NCBI RefSeq assembly: GCF_023242475.1
Contig: NZ_JALJFG010000027.1
Span: 24,623-88,622 of the forward strand
Direction of reading: 5' to 3'
DNA from: Pseudomonas sp. MWU15-20650
GTDB taxonomy: Bacteria; Pseudomonadota; Gammaproteobacteria; Pseudomonadales; Pseudomonadaceae
DNA length: 64,000 bases
Within the stretch, counting starts at the first letter, position 1, and every line of letters begins with the position of its first letter. The position numbers and the translations under genes are program-made. The notes under the pieces are model-generated. The model had not been told where the DNA came from. It saw only the letters and a program-made list of their open reading frames with translations, and did no database searches. Shown piece after piece: positions 45,161-58,692 of the stretch.

Positions 45161-48100
45161 ATGGACGATTCCTCCCAGACTTCCTCGCCGGCCGTGCCGG
45201 CAAACGAGGCACCCAAGCCAATTAAAAAACTCGCCGCCACCCAAAGCCTGCACGGTGATTTCCTGGAGCGCAGCAGCCCTGATTGGCTGATCAACGCGAC
45301 GCCGTCCCGCAAACAGGCGCTCAAAGATGCCAGCACGGTCATGCCGGCGTGGCTCGCCAACGCTACGCCTGAACAACGCAACGAGGTCACCGCCCGTTTT
45401 CTAGCCAACCTCACCACCCAGACGCAACTGGACAACACGATGGCCTCCTTCCAGGACATCGACGACTTCGCCCGGCCCTTGTTGCTCAAGGCCCTGAAGG
45501 ATCAGTACCGACTGGACCTCGATGTCGACAAAATTCTGTTGTGCCTGCGCCGCCCGCTGGCGGTGGGTATTGCCGAAGTCGAAGCGGGGGATTTCGAGTT
45601 TTTGAAACTGTCCCTGCTGGAAGCGGCCTTGCACAACTTCGAGGCCTACGAGTGCAAGGAGGGCGCTTACCACAAGACCTCCGGGTTCATGCAAGCCACC
45701 GGCACCTCCGGCACCTACCACTCGGTGGCGATCAACCTGAAGGTCAGCCAGTTTTTGACGCTGTGTCGAAACCTTGATATCGGTGCCAAATACCAGACCT
45801 ATCTGCAAGCGTTTTTCTACCCCGAAGACGCCAGCGCGCAAGTCACCCTGCGTGACCAGTTCATCGCCAATCAGAAGGCCGCCGTCAGGGCTGCCGCCGA
45901 ACAGGCACTGTTGACCGGGGATATCGAGCCGGCCGATCACCGCATGCTGCTGTCGGTGATCGAGGGTGAAATTCATCCCTGGATGGGCGACAAGCAGGTC
46001 TGGTTCAGAACCCTGGGCCTGATGCGGTTGCGGATGACCGGTTGCATGGTGTTCTCGATCTGCAAGAAATACAGCTACCCGGACGAGTTGATCATCTATG
46101 TGCCCCAGGACCCTGAGCATCCGCTCAAGCGCTACCGCTGGCGGCAAATGCAGGCTGAATTCAAGCGCCTGTTCACCGCCCGCGACCCGGCCAGGGCCAA
46201 TGATCCCTCGCCGACGCCGTACCAGCAGTTCTTCAGTCGCTTCGTGCCCTACGACAAGCGGCCCTATTACTTCAGCCAGTTCACCCGGAAAGCCGCCGAC
46301 TCACCTGCCGATATCTGGCGCTCGCCGTGGAAGAGGTTACTGGACTTCACCACGCCGCACTTCATCACCGGCATCAAGGAATTACCGCCCGAGGCGCCTG
46401 CCAAGCTTGAACCCAACCCCGACCCTTTCCTTGATCCCTCAACGCGCACGCGGCGGGGCAAAGGGATCTGGGCGGCGAACATCGACCCTTGGAAGTATTT
46501 CTACGAGCAACACCGCGAGCAGGTGATCGCCGATGCCCGCGCCCATGCCGTGCCGACCGCGGACGTGGATGCCAAGGCGCGTGACGCCAAACTGGCGCAC
46601 CTGCTGGAAATCGGCATGTTGGGTTTGAACATGGTGTCGATGTTCGTGCCGGTACTGGGCGAGGTCATGATGGGGGTGATGGCCGGGCAGTTGCTCTACG
46701 AAACCCTGGAAGGCGCGATTGAATGGGGCGAAGGTGACCGTCAGGCGGCCAAGGCACACTTGATTGATGTGGCCGAGAACCTGGCGCAGATTGCGGTGAT
46801 GGCCGGTGTGGGGGCGGGCGTCAGCCGCTGGCAAGCGGCCAAGGCCGAGCCGGTGATCGAAGCGCTGAGTGAGGTCACGCGGCCCGATGGCAAGGTTCGA
46901 TTATGGAAGCCGAGCCTTAGCCGTTATGAGCACCCTGTGACCCTGGAGCGCGCCGCGTACCCCAACGCCCTGGGGCAGTATGTTAAAGAGGGCAAGACCT
47001 ATATTCGCCAAGGCACCCAGGTCTACGAGCAGTACTTCGACGCGTCAATCCAGAAGTGGCGGATCAAGCACCCCACCGATCCCCAGGCGTACCAACCGAT
47101 ACTTGAGCACAACGGTCACGGCGCCTGGCGGCATACCCTGGAGCGCCCGTTGGAGTGGGATCGGCTGACGCTGTTGCGGCGCATGGGGCATGAAGTCGAG
47201 GCATTCACTGACCAGGAGCTGATCAAGATCGCCGATGTCAGCGGCGTCAGCGACAACACGCTGCGCAAGATGCATATGGATCACACGGCGGCACCTCCCG
47301 AGCTTGCGGATGCGATGCGCCTGTTCAAGGCGGATGCAGACGCGGCGCGGGTGATCGAGCAACTGGAGGGCACCCGTGGGATTGATGACCTGTATTTGTA
47401 TGCACTGCCGTTGATCGTGGAAATGCCAGGCTGGCCGCAGGGGCGCGTGCTGGAAGTCTTCGAGGGGGCCGATACCTTTGGCCGGTCGGTCAAGTACGGT
47501 GCTCGTCGCTCGCCCAAGGGTGTTGGCGCACAACCGTCGATCAAGGTGGGCCGCAACGATATTCTCGACGGTGAGTTACCCGCGCGCATTTTGTCGGCAC
47601 TGGACGAGTCGCAAGTGATGCAGTTGTTGGGTACACACGCCTCCTGGAGTCCTGACGCGAGGAACGCCGCGTTCATCCGCAAGCTTGCCGGTTATGCCCG
47701 TCAGCGCCGGACGGCGATTTTTGACAGCATCTACGTTGGGACTGAAGCGTTGGACAACCGTATCGGGCTGCTGCAACGCACTTGCCCGGGGCTCAGCAAG
47801 GCTGCGGCGCAAACGGTGCTAGACCACGCCCGCGGCCACGAGCTTGAACGGCTGGTCACCACCTCGCGGGTACCTTTGAATATGCTCGAAGAAGCCCGCT
47901 GGTATGCGCGGCAAGGGCGCATGGCACGTGCCTATGCCGGGCTGCGCAGTGAGGTGATTGCTCCGGCCGACAGCAGGCGGTTGGCGCTGCATACCCTGGA
48001 GACACTCCCCGGCTGGCCGCAAACGTTGCGCCTGGAAGTGCGCAGCACCAACACCCAAGGCGAGCTGCTTGACAGTATTGGTGCGCCCGCCGCGCCGCAG

Positions 48101-51100
48101 AAAAAATACCTGGTCAAACACGGCCCCAGCTACCAGGCGTTCGATGAGCGCGGGGAAGCGCTTAACAGCCTGGCGCTGGAGGGCGACAACTTCTATGCCT
48201 CGGTGATGCATGCCTTGCCCGATGAGGCGCGCCAGAGCCTGGGGGTGCCACAGGTCAGCCAGCATGCAGCGTTGCAACGCAAAATTATCGAGCAAGCCGA
48301 TGCATATCGCCTGGAGGCCTCGGCATGGCTGGAGCCGAAAACGCCCAGGTTCAAGGCGCCGGTGCGCATCCACGAAACACTAGTGGGCTATCAGGCCAGT
48401 GGGCGGGGGGCGAGTGTGGGCCCGCATCTGGCTCATCAGGTGCGCACCCTCTATCCGGATCTGGATGAGGTACAGATCAATGCATTTGTCCTTGAACTGG
48501 TACGGGCGGGGAACGATACCCGGGCGATCGTCAGCAAGTTGAAAGCGCTGTCCAAAGAACGCCAGTTGCTGCATGACGCGCTTAATCATTGGGTCAATCG
48601 TTCGTCGCAGGCCAATCGTCAGAGCAACTTCCTCGCCGGGGAAGCGCTCAAGCGTAGCTGGGGCCGTTCTTGGTTGGCCGGGAAAGTGCCGGGTGCCGAT
48701 GCCTTGGCGTTGACCCTTAATGAACCTTTGCCGCCACTGACGGCGAACTTTTCGCACGTGCGTGAATTATCGGTCCTCGGTACGGCCCTGCATGACACCA
48801 ATATCGATGGGTTTCTGAGCCAGTTTCCCACTCTCGAAGCCTTGACGGTACGAGCGCCTTACCTCGCTGCCGCAGAAACCACGGGGGCCAGCCCTAAGTT
48901 GACCCGCGCGCCGCAGGTGTTGGCGCAGTTCAGAGGGCTCAAACATTTGGCTATCAGCTTCGATGCACATCGGTTGAGCGCTCAGTTGTCGTCGCAACTG
49001 GCAGCACTGGCCGGCCTTGAACACCTGGAGATCGGTTACTTTGCCTACGACGGCGATGTCCTCAATGGTCTGGATTTAAGCCCCCTGCAACGCTTGAAAC
49101 GCTTGAAGATCGTGGCACCCAAGGTGTCTATGCAATGGCCCGCCTATGTGCAGAAACTGCCGCTTCTGGAGCGCCTAGACCTGGCCCAAACCACCATTGC
49201 GACGCTGCCTGCCGAGCTCTATACCGGTTACGAGCGGTTATGGAGCGGGTTATCGCTGGACTGGTCGACGTTCAGCTATGAAGATTTCAAACCTGCCTAT
49301 GAGCACGTCAGGAACTATGCAGGGACGTTCGGGCCACACTTGGCCAGTCTGGACGAGATGGTCAGAGGCTTTGCGCGCGGCGAACTGGGCCTGCTGATGG
49401 GCGAAGCGCATATGGGGCGGCGCATGACTGACGTGATCATGGGCCTGTGGAATACCCCACAAACCCGCATGAATGCCGTCCAGGCACTGCGCGAGGAGCA
49501 CGTCGGCATTTTCAGGCAGTTCTATGAACCCTCCGTGGTCCCAGGATTCAGGGTGCGCTTTGCGCGCGCGCGCTGGAGGGCCGGGCATAATGCAAGCATC
49601 CTGGCGCTGCTGGAGAAAAGTTGGCGCGGGGCGGTATTCCAACGCTATGGTCTGCCGACGGATATAGATATTTCGATGCTCGCACTGCCGGATCCAAGCT
49701 TGTCGCCGACAAGCCCCCTGGCCACTGAAAAAATCCGCGAGTTACCGGTGTTGCCGGCCGGCACCTTCTCCCATGTGAAAACCTTGAGGGTGAAATGGTT
49801 GGAGGATGTGCCGCCCGATCAGATCAGTGGTTTCTTCCAGGCGTTCGCTGGTGTGCGAAGCCTTGAACTGCGCTTCAGTCACCTCACCGACGTGCCGATC
49901 AGTCCGGGCGTCCTGCCAGAATTGACACATCTGGACTTGTCCGACAACCAGATCGTAGTAACCCCGGCAGTACAGGCTCAATTCAATGGGTTGAACAGGC
50001 TGCAAGTGTTGAGTCTGCAGTACAACCTGCTAGGCACCCTCGACGTCAGCGCCCTGAGCCATCTGACGGCGCTGAACCTGCGCGGATCGATGCTGCGCGA
50101 GTGGCCCCGGGGCGCTGAAGACCTTGCGCAGTTGGCTTGCCTGGACTTGCGTGACAATCAGTTGACGAGCCTTGCGCCGCTCGCGCTTGACGATTCGGAC
50201 GTGTTGATGCGCACCGAGTTGGCAGGCAACCCGTTGAGTGCCGAAGGCACGGCGGTACTCAATGCGGCGCGGCGCCGGATCGAGACGGCCAAGGGCTTGC
50301 CTGAGGGCGCATTGAGTCGGTTTGCGCTGGATCAGGAGCCTTTGGTGTTTCCGCCGAAGCAGACCGCGGGTTCGATAGCGCATTACTTGCTGCCCTTGCC
50401 ACCGGGCAATGGGGGCTTTGCGGGCGTTCCGGAAAATGCCATAAGGGCGTTAAGCCCGCTTTTGACACAAGAGCAAGCCATGGCCAGGGTCAGGCAACTG
50501 CGCGAGACGGGGTTGAGCGACATGCAAATTGATACGCAGGTCGCTCAATGGCACCAGACCCACGACGTGCTGACGCGCGAGTTGAATGGTTGGATATTTA
50601 CCCGCGACACGCGCACTTATGTCGATAGTCTCGACAGTCTGAAGCGAGAGCCCTGCGCCAAGGCGATCCGCGAATCCTGGGTGCAAGCGGTGGTAGAAGG
50701 GCGCACGGGCACCGAGATCGAGACGTTGGACCTGCAAGTGACCCAACCCGGTGACCTGCCCGCGCTCTCCGTGCCGTTTGCCCATGTACGCAGTCTCAAC
50801 CTGACGGGAGTCAAGCTCACGGCCGAGGGCAGCAACGGGTTTCTAGCCGCCTTTGCCCAATTGAACCGGTTAATACTCAGCGGTAACGAGTTGACCGCAC
50901 TGCCTGAAGCCGTTCAACGCATGGAGCAGCTTGAGCGTCTGGAACTGACCGCAAACGCCTTCACGCAGGCGCCGTCTTTGCCTGCTCAACTGCGCAGTGA
51001 GCGTTTACGTTGGCTGGACTTGAGCCACAACAACCTGCAGGCCTTTGATATGCGGGATTTCAGTCGCCTGGAGACACTGGATTTGAGCTACAACGACATC

Positions 51101-52405
51101 CAGAGCTGGCCCGACGGTGCGTTGGAGTCCGAGCACCTGGCCCGGCTGAACCTGAGCGGCAACGCACTGGAGTCATTCCCACAGTCTCTGCTGGGTGGCG
51201 CACACGACCGCTTGGTATCCGGTACGGACCTGTCCGATAATCATAGCCTGACCGCGCGAGCCCTTGAGCAGATGCGCTACTACGCCCAGGCGCACGAGGT
51301 CGATGAGGTCATGGGCGTTTCGCGAGCAGAACTGGACCGCGCCCATCGACGCAATTATGGCGGGTCTGACACTGACTCGGACTCCGATCCTGATTCGAGC
51401 TCCGACTCTGACGACGATGACAGTGATCCGGACGCCGGCTACCTGCCGGCCGAGAACATTGCAAACCCGCTGCAAAATACCGCGCAACTGGCACTTGATC
51501 CCTGGCTGGCCAATACCTCTGCGGCGCTGGCGACACAACGGACGGCGCTCTGGAACCAACTGGCACAGGCGCAAGATCATGATCGATTTTTCCATCTTAT
51601 TTCGCTGTTGCGCCTGACCTCGGAATTCAACCTCAACCGCCCGAGCCTCACGCAACGGGTCTGGGACGTTATCGCGGGGGCCGTCGAAAATGCCGAGCTG
51701 CGCGGCACCCTGTTCGTCGAAGCTGAAACCCACGGCACCTGTATCGATGGCCGTATCCTCACGTTCAGCGAGATGGAAGTGCGGGTGTTCGAGTACCGCG
51801 CCTTGCGCGATATTCCACAGCAACGGCTCGACCTCAGGGGCCGGGCGCTGCTGAACCTGTCGCGGCAGTTGTTCCGGTTGAGCAGGGCCGATCAACTGGC
51901 AGAAGCCGCTGCAGTGGGCCTGGACCGGGCCGAGGTGCGCTTGAGTTACCGGATCGGCTTGACCCGCAACTGGCCCGACGGCCTGGAGCTGCCAGGGCAA
52001 CCAGCCTATATGGATTATGCCAGTCCGATCAGTGGCGAATTGCAGGCGCAGATCCGTGCGCAAATCATGGCTGCCGAAGGCACCGATGCGTTTGTCGAAA
52101 GCCTGATTCAGCGTGATTACTGGCTGCGTTACCTGGAGACGCGTTACGCCGAACAATTGGAGGCCCTTGAGGACGAGCTGACACGCCGTCATGAAGCCTT
52201 GGAGGACGCGCACAGCGACCGGGGCGATGCCCAGAGCATGGCACGCTACAACGAAGCCATAGGCCAATTGGAAATCGAACGAGCCGCCGCCCGTACCCAG
52301 AAACGCATGGAGCTGTCCCGGGCAGAGATACAGCGGTTATCGGGCATGGAACCTGCCAAGCCCGCACCGTTGTCACCCCAGCCCGGCCCATCCAGGCGGC
52401 CCTGA
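45161..52405 (+). CDS. Giant leucine-rich-repeat NEL-type E3 ubiquitin ligase, copy 2
   Basis: A 2414-residue paralogue of the protein at 27836, with the same order: DUF6543-like N terminus (RPYYFSQFTRK), a hydrophobic helical pair near 476-510 (IGMLGLNMVSMFVPVLGEVMM), three LRR blocks at about 1193-1356, 1530-1693 and 1870-2023 (RWLDLSHNNL, LETLDLSYNDI, LARLNLSGNAL), and a C-terminal NEL domain with Cys-x-Asp in THGTCIDGRILTF (C2194, D2196). The linker before the NEL domain is strongly acidic (DTDSDSDPDSSSDSDDDDSD, about 2069), longer than in copy 1. The ATG has AAAGGAGTGACACG upstream, shared with copy 1. It is divergent from copy B. Known NEL enzymes ubiquitinate host proteins after their LRR binds the substrate, so different LRR sequence implies different targets. 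Confidence 0.88.
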   Translation: MDDSSQTSSPAVPANEAPKPIKKLAATQSLHGDFLERSSPDWLINATPSRKQALKDASTVMPAWLANATPEQRNEVTARFLANLTTQTQLDNTMASFQDIDDFARPLLLKALKDQYRLDLDVDKILLCLRRPLAVGIAEVEAGDFEFLKLSLLEAALHNFEAYECKEGAYHKTSGFMQATGTSGTYHSVAINLKVSQFLTLCRNLDIGAKYQTYLQAFFYPEDASAQVTLRDQFIANQKAAVRAAAEQALLTGDIEPADHRMLLSVIEGEIHPWMGDKQVWFRTLGLMRLRMTGCMVFSICKKYSYPDELIIYVPQDPEHPLKRYRWRQMQAEFKRLFTARDPARANDPSPTPYQQFFSRFVPYDKRPYYFSQFTRKAADSPADIWRSPWKRLLDFTTPHFITGIKELPPEAPAKLEPNPDPFLDPSTRTRRGKGIWAANIDPWKYFYEQHREQVIADARAHAVPTADVDAKARDAKLAHLLEIGMLGLNMVSMFVPVLGEVMMGVMAGQLLYETLEGAIEWGEGDRQAAKAHLIDVAENLAQIAVMAGVGAGVSRWQAAKAEPVIEALSEVTRPDGKVRLWKPSLSRYEHPVTLERAAYPNALGQYVKEGKTYIRQGTQVYEQYFDASIQKWRIKHPTDPQAYQPILEHNGHGAWRHTLERPLEWDRLTLLRRMGHEVEAFTDQELIKIADVSGVSDNTLRKMHMDHTAAPPELADAMRLFKADADAARVIEQLEGTRGIDDLYLYALPLIVEMPGWPQGRVLEVFEGADTFGRSVKYGARRSPKGVGAQPSIKVGRNDILDGELPARILSALDESQVMQLLGTHASWSPDARNAAFIRKLAGYARQRRTAIFDSIYVGTEALDNRIGLLQRTCPGLSKAAAQTVLDHARGHELERLVTTSRVPLNMLEEARWYARQGRMARAYAGLRSEVIAPADSRRLALHTLETLPGWPQTLRLEVRSTNTQGELLDSIGAPAAPQKKYLVKHGPSYQAFDERGEALNSLALEGDNFYASVMHALPDEARQSLGVPQVSQHAALQRKIIEQADAYRLEASAWLEPKTPRFKAPVRIHETLVGYQASGRGASVGPHLAHQVRTLYPDLDEVQINAFVLELVRAGNDTRAIVSKLKALSKERQLLHDALNHWVNRSSQANRQSNFLAGEALKRSWGRSWLAGKVPGADALALTLNEPLPPLTANFSHVRELSVLGTALHDTNIDGFLSQFPTLEALTVRAPYLAAAETTGASPKLTRAPQVLAQFRGLKHLAISFDAHRLSAQLSSQLAALAGLEHLEIGYFAYDGDVLNGLDLSPLQRLKRLKIVAPKVSMQWPAYVQKLPLLERLDLAQTTIATLPAELYTGYERLWSGLSLDWSTFSYEDFKPAYEHVRNYAGTFGPHLASLDEMVRGFARGELGLLMGEAHMGRRMTDVIMGLWNTPQTRMNAVQALREEHVGIFRQFYEPSVVPGFRVRFARARWRAGHNASILALLEKSWRGAVFQRYGLPTDIDISMLALPDPSLSPTSPLATEKIRELPVLPAGTFSHVKTLRVKWLEDVPPDQISGFFQAFAGVRSLELRFSHLTDVPISPGVLPELTHLDLSDNQIVVTPAVQAQFNGLNRLQVLSLQYNLLGTLDVSALSHLTALNLRGSMLREWPRGAEDLAQLACLDLRDNQLTSLAPLALDDSDVLMRTELAGNPLSAEGTAVLNAARRRIETAKGLPEGALSRFALDQEPLVFPPKQTAGSIAHYLLPLPPGNGGFAGVPENAIRALSPLLTQEQAMARVRQLRETGLSDMQIDTQVAQWHQTHDVLTRELNGWIFTRDTRTYVDSLDSLKREPCAKAIRESWVQAVVEGRTGTEIETLDLQVTQPGDLPALSVPFAHVRSLNLTGVKLTAEGSNGFLAAFAQLNRLILSGNELTALPEAVQRMEQLERLELTANAFTQAPSLPAQLRSERLRWLDLSHNNLQAFDMRDFSRLETLDLSYNDIQSWPDGALESEHLARLNLSGNALESFPQSLLGGAHDRLVSGTDLSDNHSLTARALEQMRYYAQAHEVDEVMGVSRAELDRAHRRNYGGSDTDSDSDPDSSSDSDDDDSDPDAGYLPAENIANPLQNTAQLALDPWLANTSAALATQRTALWNQLAQAQDHDRFFHLISLLRLTSEFNLNRPSLTQRVWDVIAGAVENAELRGTLFVEAETHGTCIDGRILTFSEMEVRVFEYRALRDIPQQRLDLRGRALLNLSRQLFRLSRADQLAEAAAVGLDRAEVRLSYRIGLTRNWPDGLELPGQPAYMDYASPISGELQAQIRAQIMAAEGTDAFVESLIQRDYWLRYLETRYAEQLEALEDELTRRHEALEDAHSDRGDAQSMARYNEAIGQLEIERAAARTQKRMELSRAEIQRLSGMEPAKPAPLSPQPGPSRRP

Positions 52406-52407
52406 GC

Positions 52408-52426
52408 CGGCGCTCCAAGAGCGCCG
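52408..52426. terminator. Hairpin terminator between NEL copy 2 and metH
   Basis: CGGCGCTC (52408-52415) pairs perfectly with GAGCGCCG (52419-52426), loop CAA, followed by AATTT. It lies between the convergent NEL copy 2 and metH genes. Confidence 0.65.
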
Positions 52427-52435
52427 AATTTGACC

Positions 52436-56146
<3,711 letters not shown>

Positions 56147-56311
56147 TGGACTACTCTGGTCAGGCATTACGGAGGGCGTGAATCATAGCAAACCTGTGCC
56201 GATTTGGAGCATGCATGGGTTCTGCATGAATATCGTTCATGTTGGTGGCGGCCATGGCCCGGTAGAATTGCGACACTTCACACCGCGCACGCACTGAATC
56301 GGGACCGATAC

Positions 56312-58603
56312 ATGTCACTTCGTCTTATCGCCAGCGCCGTTTTGGCACTGGTTGCCTGTTCCGTGCAGGCACAAGGTCCCGCTGCGGCGATCTCCTATAC
56401 CCGCGACATCCAACCGATCTTTACCGAAAAGTGCGTGGCCTGCCATGCCTGCTACGACTCCGCCTGCCAGCTCAACCTCGGCAGTGCCGAGGGCGCGACC
56501 CGTGGCGCGAGTAAAATGCCGGTGTACGACGGCGAGCGCAGCCAGGCCACGCCGACCACCCGATTGTTCTATGACGCGTTCGGCAAGCAAGCCTGGCAGC
56601 AAAAGGGCTTCTATTCGGTACTGGATGCCCAGGGCAGCCAGGCCGCGTTGATGGCGCGCATGCTGGAGCTGGGGCACAACGCGCCGTTGCAGCCCAATGC
56701 GAAGCTGCCTGAAGAAATCGTGTTGGGACTGAATCGTGCAAACATGTGCGCGATGCCCGGCGAGTTCAATGCCTATGCCGGCGCTCACCCCAAGGAAGGC
56801 ATGCCGTTGGCCGTCACCGGCCTGACCGACCAGCAATACCAGACGCTGCAACGCTGGCTGGCCTCCGGTGCGCCGATTGACGAACAAGGGCTGGCGCCCA
56901 GTGCCAGGGAAGCCTTGCAGGTACAGCAGTGGGAAACCCTGTTCAACCGGCCGGGCGCCAGGGAAAGCCTGGTGGCGCGCTGGCTGTACGAGCATTTGTT
57001 CCTGGCCCATATCTACTTTGAGAACGGCGAGCCGGGGCATTTCTTCCAGTGGGTGCGTTCGCGTACGCCAAGTGGCCAGCCGATCGACCTGATCGCCACC
57101 CGTCGTCCCAACGATGACCCAGGCACTAAGGTCTATTACCGCTTATGGCCGGTGCAGGGTGTGATCGTGCATAAAACCCACATCACTTACCCGTTCAGCG
57201 CGGAGAAAATGGCGCGGATCAAAGACCTGTTCTATTCCGGCGACTGGCAGGTGAGCGCCTTGCCGGGCTACGGGCCGGGTCGCCGTGCCAACCCGTTCGA
57301 AACCTTCGAGGCCATTCCGGCCAAGGCGCGTTACCAGTTCATGCTGGATAACGCCGAATACTTCGTGCGCACCTTTATCCGTGGGCCGGTGTGTCGTGGG
57401 CAGATCGCCACGGATGTGATCCGTGACAACTTCTGGACCCTGTTCCAGGACCCGGACCACGACCTGTACATCACCGACGCGCGTTATCGAGGCCAGGCTA
57501 CGCCGTTGCTGGCCATGCCGGGACAGAACGATGACGTGGGCAGTGTGCTCGGTCTGTGGCTGGCCTATCGCGACAAGCGCAACCAATACGAAGCCCAGCG
57601 CCGTGACAGTTACGCTGACGTGCCGGCGCCGAGCTGGTCGAGCCTGTGGGCGGGCAACGACAATGCCTTGCTGACCATCTTCCGCCATTTCGACAGCGCC
57701 TCGGTGACCAAGGGGCTGATCGGCGAGGTGCCGCAGACGATGTGGCTGTTCGATTACCCGCTGCTGGAGCGCACCTATTACCAGTTGGCGGTGAACTTCG
57801 ATGTGTTCGGCAACGTGTCGCACCAGGCCCAGACGCGCTTGTACTTTGACCTGATCCGTAACGGCGCCGAGCAGAACTTCCTGCGCCTGATGCCGGCCGA
57901 CACCCGCGAGGACTTCCTCGATGACTGGTACCAGAACAGCGGCAAGCTCAAGCTGTGGCTGGACTATGAAGCCATTGATGACGACAAGCCCACGGGGCTG
58001 CACCTGGATGAGAAGGATCCCAAGCGCGATTTTGCCAACCAACTGCTGGCGCGTTACGGCGATTTGAACGTCAGCCCGGACCCGATCAACCGCTGCACCG
58101 GGGCCTATTGCTCGCGCGCCGGTATCGACCCGGCCTTGCAGGATGCCGAACAGGCGCTTAGCCGCCTGGCGTCGCGCCCTGCGGCGGGGCTCAAAGTGAT
58201 CGACCAGTTGCCCGAAGCCACGATGCTGCGCATCGAAACCGCCACCGGCCAGCGCGTGGTCTACAGCATGCTGCGCAACCGCGCCCACAGTAATGTCGCG
58301 TTCCTGCTAGGCGAGGCCTATCGCTATCAGCCGGGGTTGGACACGCTGACCATCTATCCCGGGGTGATGAGCAGTTATCCGAACTTCATGTTCAATATTC
58401 CGGCCCAGGAAGTGCCGGCGTTTGTCGTGGCGATGGAAAACGCCAAGGATGCCAAGCGCTTTGAGACGATTGTTGATCGCTGGGGCGTGCGTCGCAGCCA
58501 CCCCCGGTTCTGGCAGTACTTCCACGATTTGTCGCGGTACATCCGTGAGACGACACCGGTGGAAGAGGGTGTATTGGACATGAACCGCTACGAAAATCTA
58601 TAA
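56312..58603 (+). CDS. cti: Fatty acid cis/trans isomerase
   Basis: A 763-residue periplasmic haem protein that turns cis- into trans-unsaturated phospholipid fatty acids under solvent or heat stress. A signal peptide (MSLRLIASAVLALVACSVQAQ) precedes the c-type haem site C41-V-A-C44-H45. The rest agrees with Pseudomonas Cti: QPIFTEKCVACHAC, LFLAHIYFENGEPGHFFQWVRSRTP, RGPVCRGQIATDVI, MWLFDYPLLERTYYQLAVNFDVFGN. ATG at 56312 gives the usual N terminus; the longer frame starts within the metH promoter region. It is divergent from metH as in P. aeruginosa (PA1843, PA1846), but the Tse1/Tsi1 genes recalled from that interval are absent here. Confidence 0.94.
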   Translation: MSLRLIASAVLALVACSVQAQGPAAAISYTRDIQPIFTEKCVACHACYDSACQLNLGSAEGATRGASKMPVYDGERSQATPTTRLFYDAFGKQAWQQKGFYSVLDAQGSQAALMARMLELGHNAPLQPNAKLPEEIVLGLNRANMCAMPGEFNAYAGAHPKEGMPLAVTGLTDQQYQTLQRWLASGAPIDEQGLAPSAREALQVQQWETLFNRPGARESLVARWLYEHLFLAHIYFENGEPGHFFQWVRSRTPSGQPIDLIATRRPNDDPGTKVYYRLWPVQGVIVHKTHITYPFSAEKMARIKDLFYSGDWQVSALPGYGPGRRANPFETFEAIPAKARYQFMLDNAEYFVRTFIRGPVCRGQIATDVIRDNFWTLFQDPDHDLYITDARYRGQATPLLAMPGQNDDVGSVLGLWLAYRDKRNQYEAQRRDSYADVPAPSWSSLWAGNDNALLTIFRHFDSASVTKGLIGEVPQTMWLFDYPLLERTYYQLAVNFDVFGNVSHQAQTRLYFDLIRNGAEQNFLRLMPADTREDFLDDWYQNSGKLKLWLDYEAIDDDKPTGLHLDEKDPKRDFANQLLARYGDLNVSPDPINRCTGAYCSRAGIDPALQDAEQALSRLASRPAAGLKVIDQLPEATMLRIETATGQRVVYSMLRNRAHSNVAFLLGEAYRYQPGLDTLTIYPGVMSSYPNFMFNIPAQEVPAFVVAMENAKDAKRFETIVDRWGVRRSHPRFWQYFHDLSRYIRETTPVEEGVLDMNRYENL

Positions 58604-58631
58604 CGACTGTATAGACCCGGTCATTCGGCCC

Positions 58632-58668
58632 TTTCGACAACGCCTCGCTGACCAAGGGCCTGGTCGGC
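58632..58668 (+). pseudogene. Short cti-like fragment downstream of cti
   Basis: TTTCGACAACGCCTCGCTGA...GGGCCTGGTCGGC resembles bases 57688-57724 inside cti (about 32 of 37 identical) and would encode FDNASLTKGLVG against FDSASVTKGLIG. It lies between the cti stop and the end of the SET gene, in no open frame of its own. It may be the relic of a second or foreign cti allele. Confidence 0.45.
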
Positions 58669-58692
58669 CAAGCGCTGCGAAAGCGGCTGGGC

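Noticed and set aside
56147..56311. Cobalamin riboswitch upstream of metH
   Set aside because: The gap is only 165 bp and shared with cti, and no B12-box-like sequence was found.
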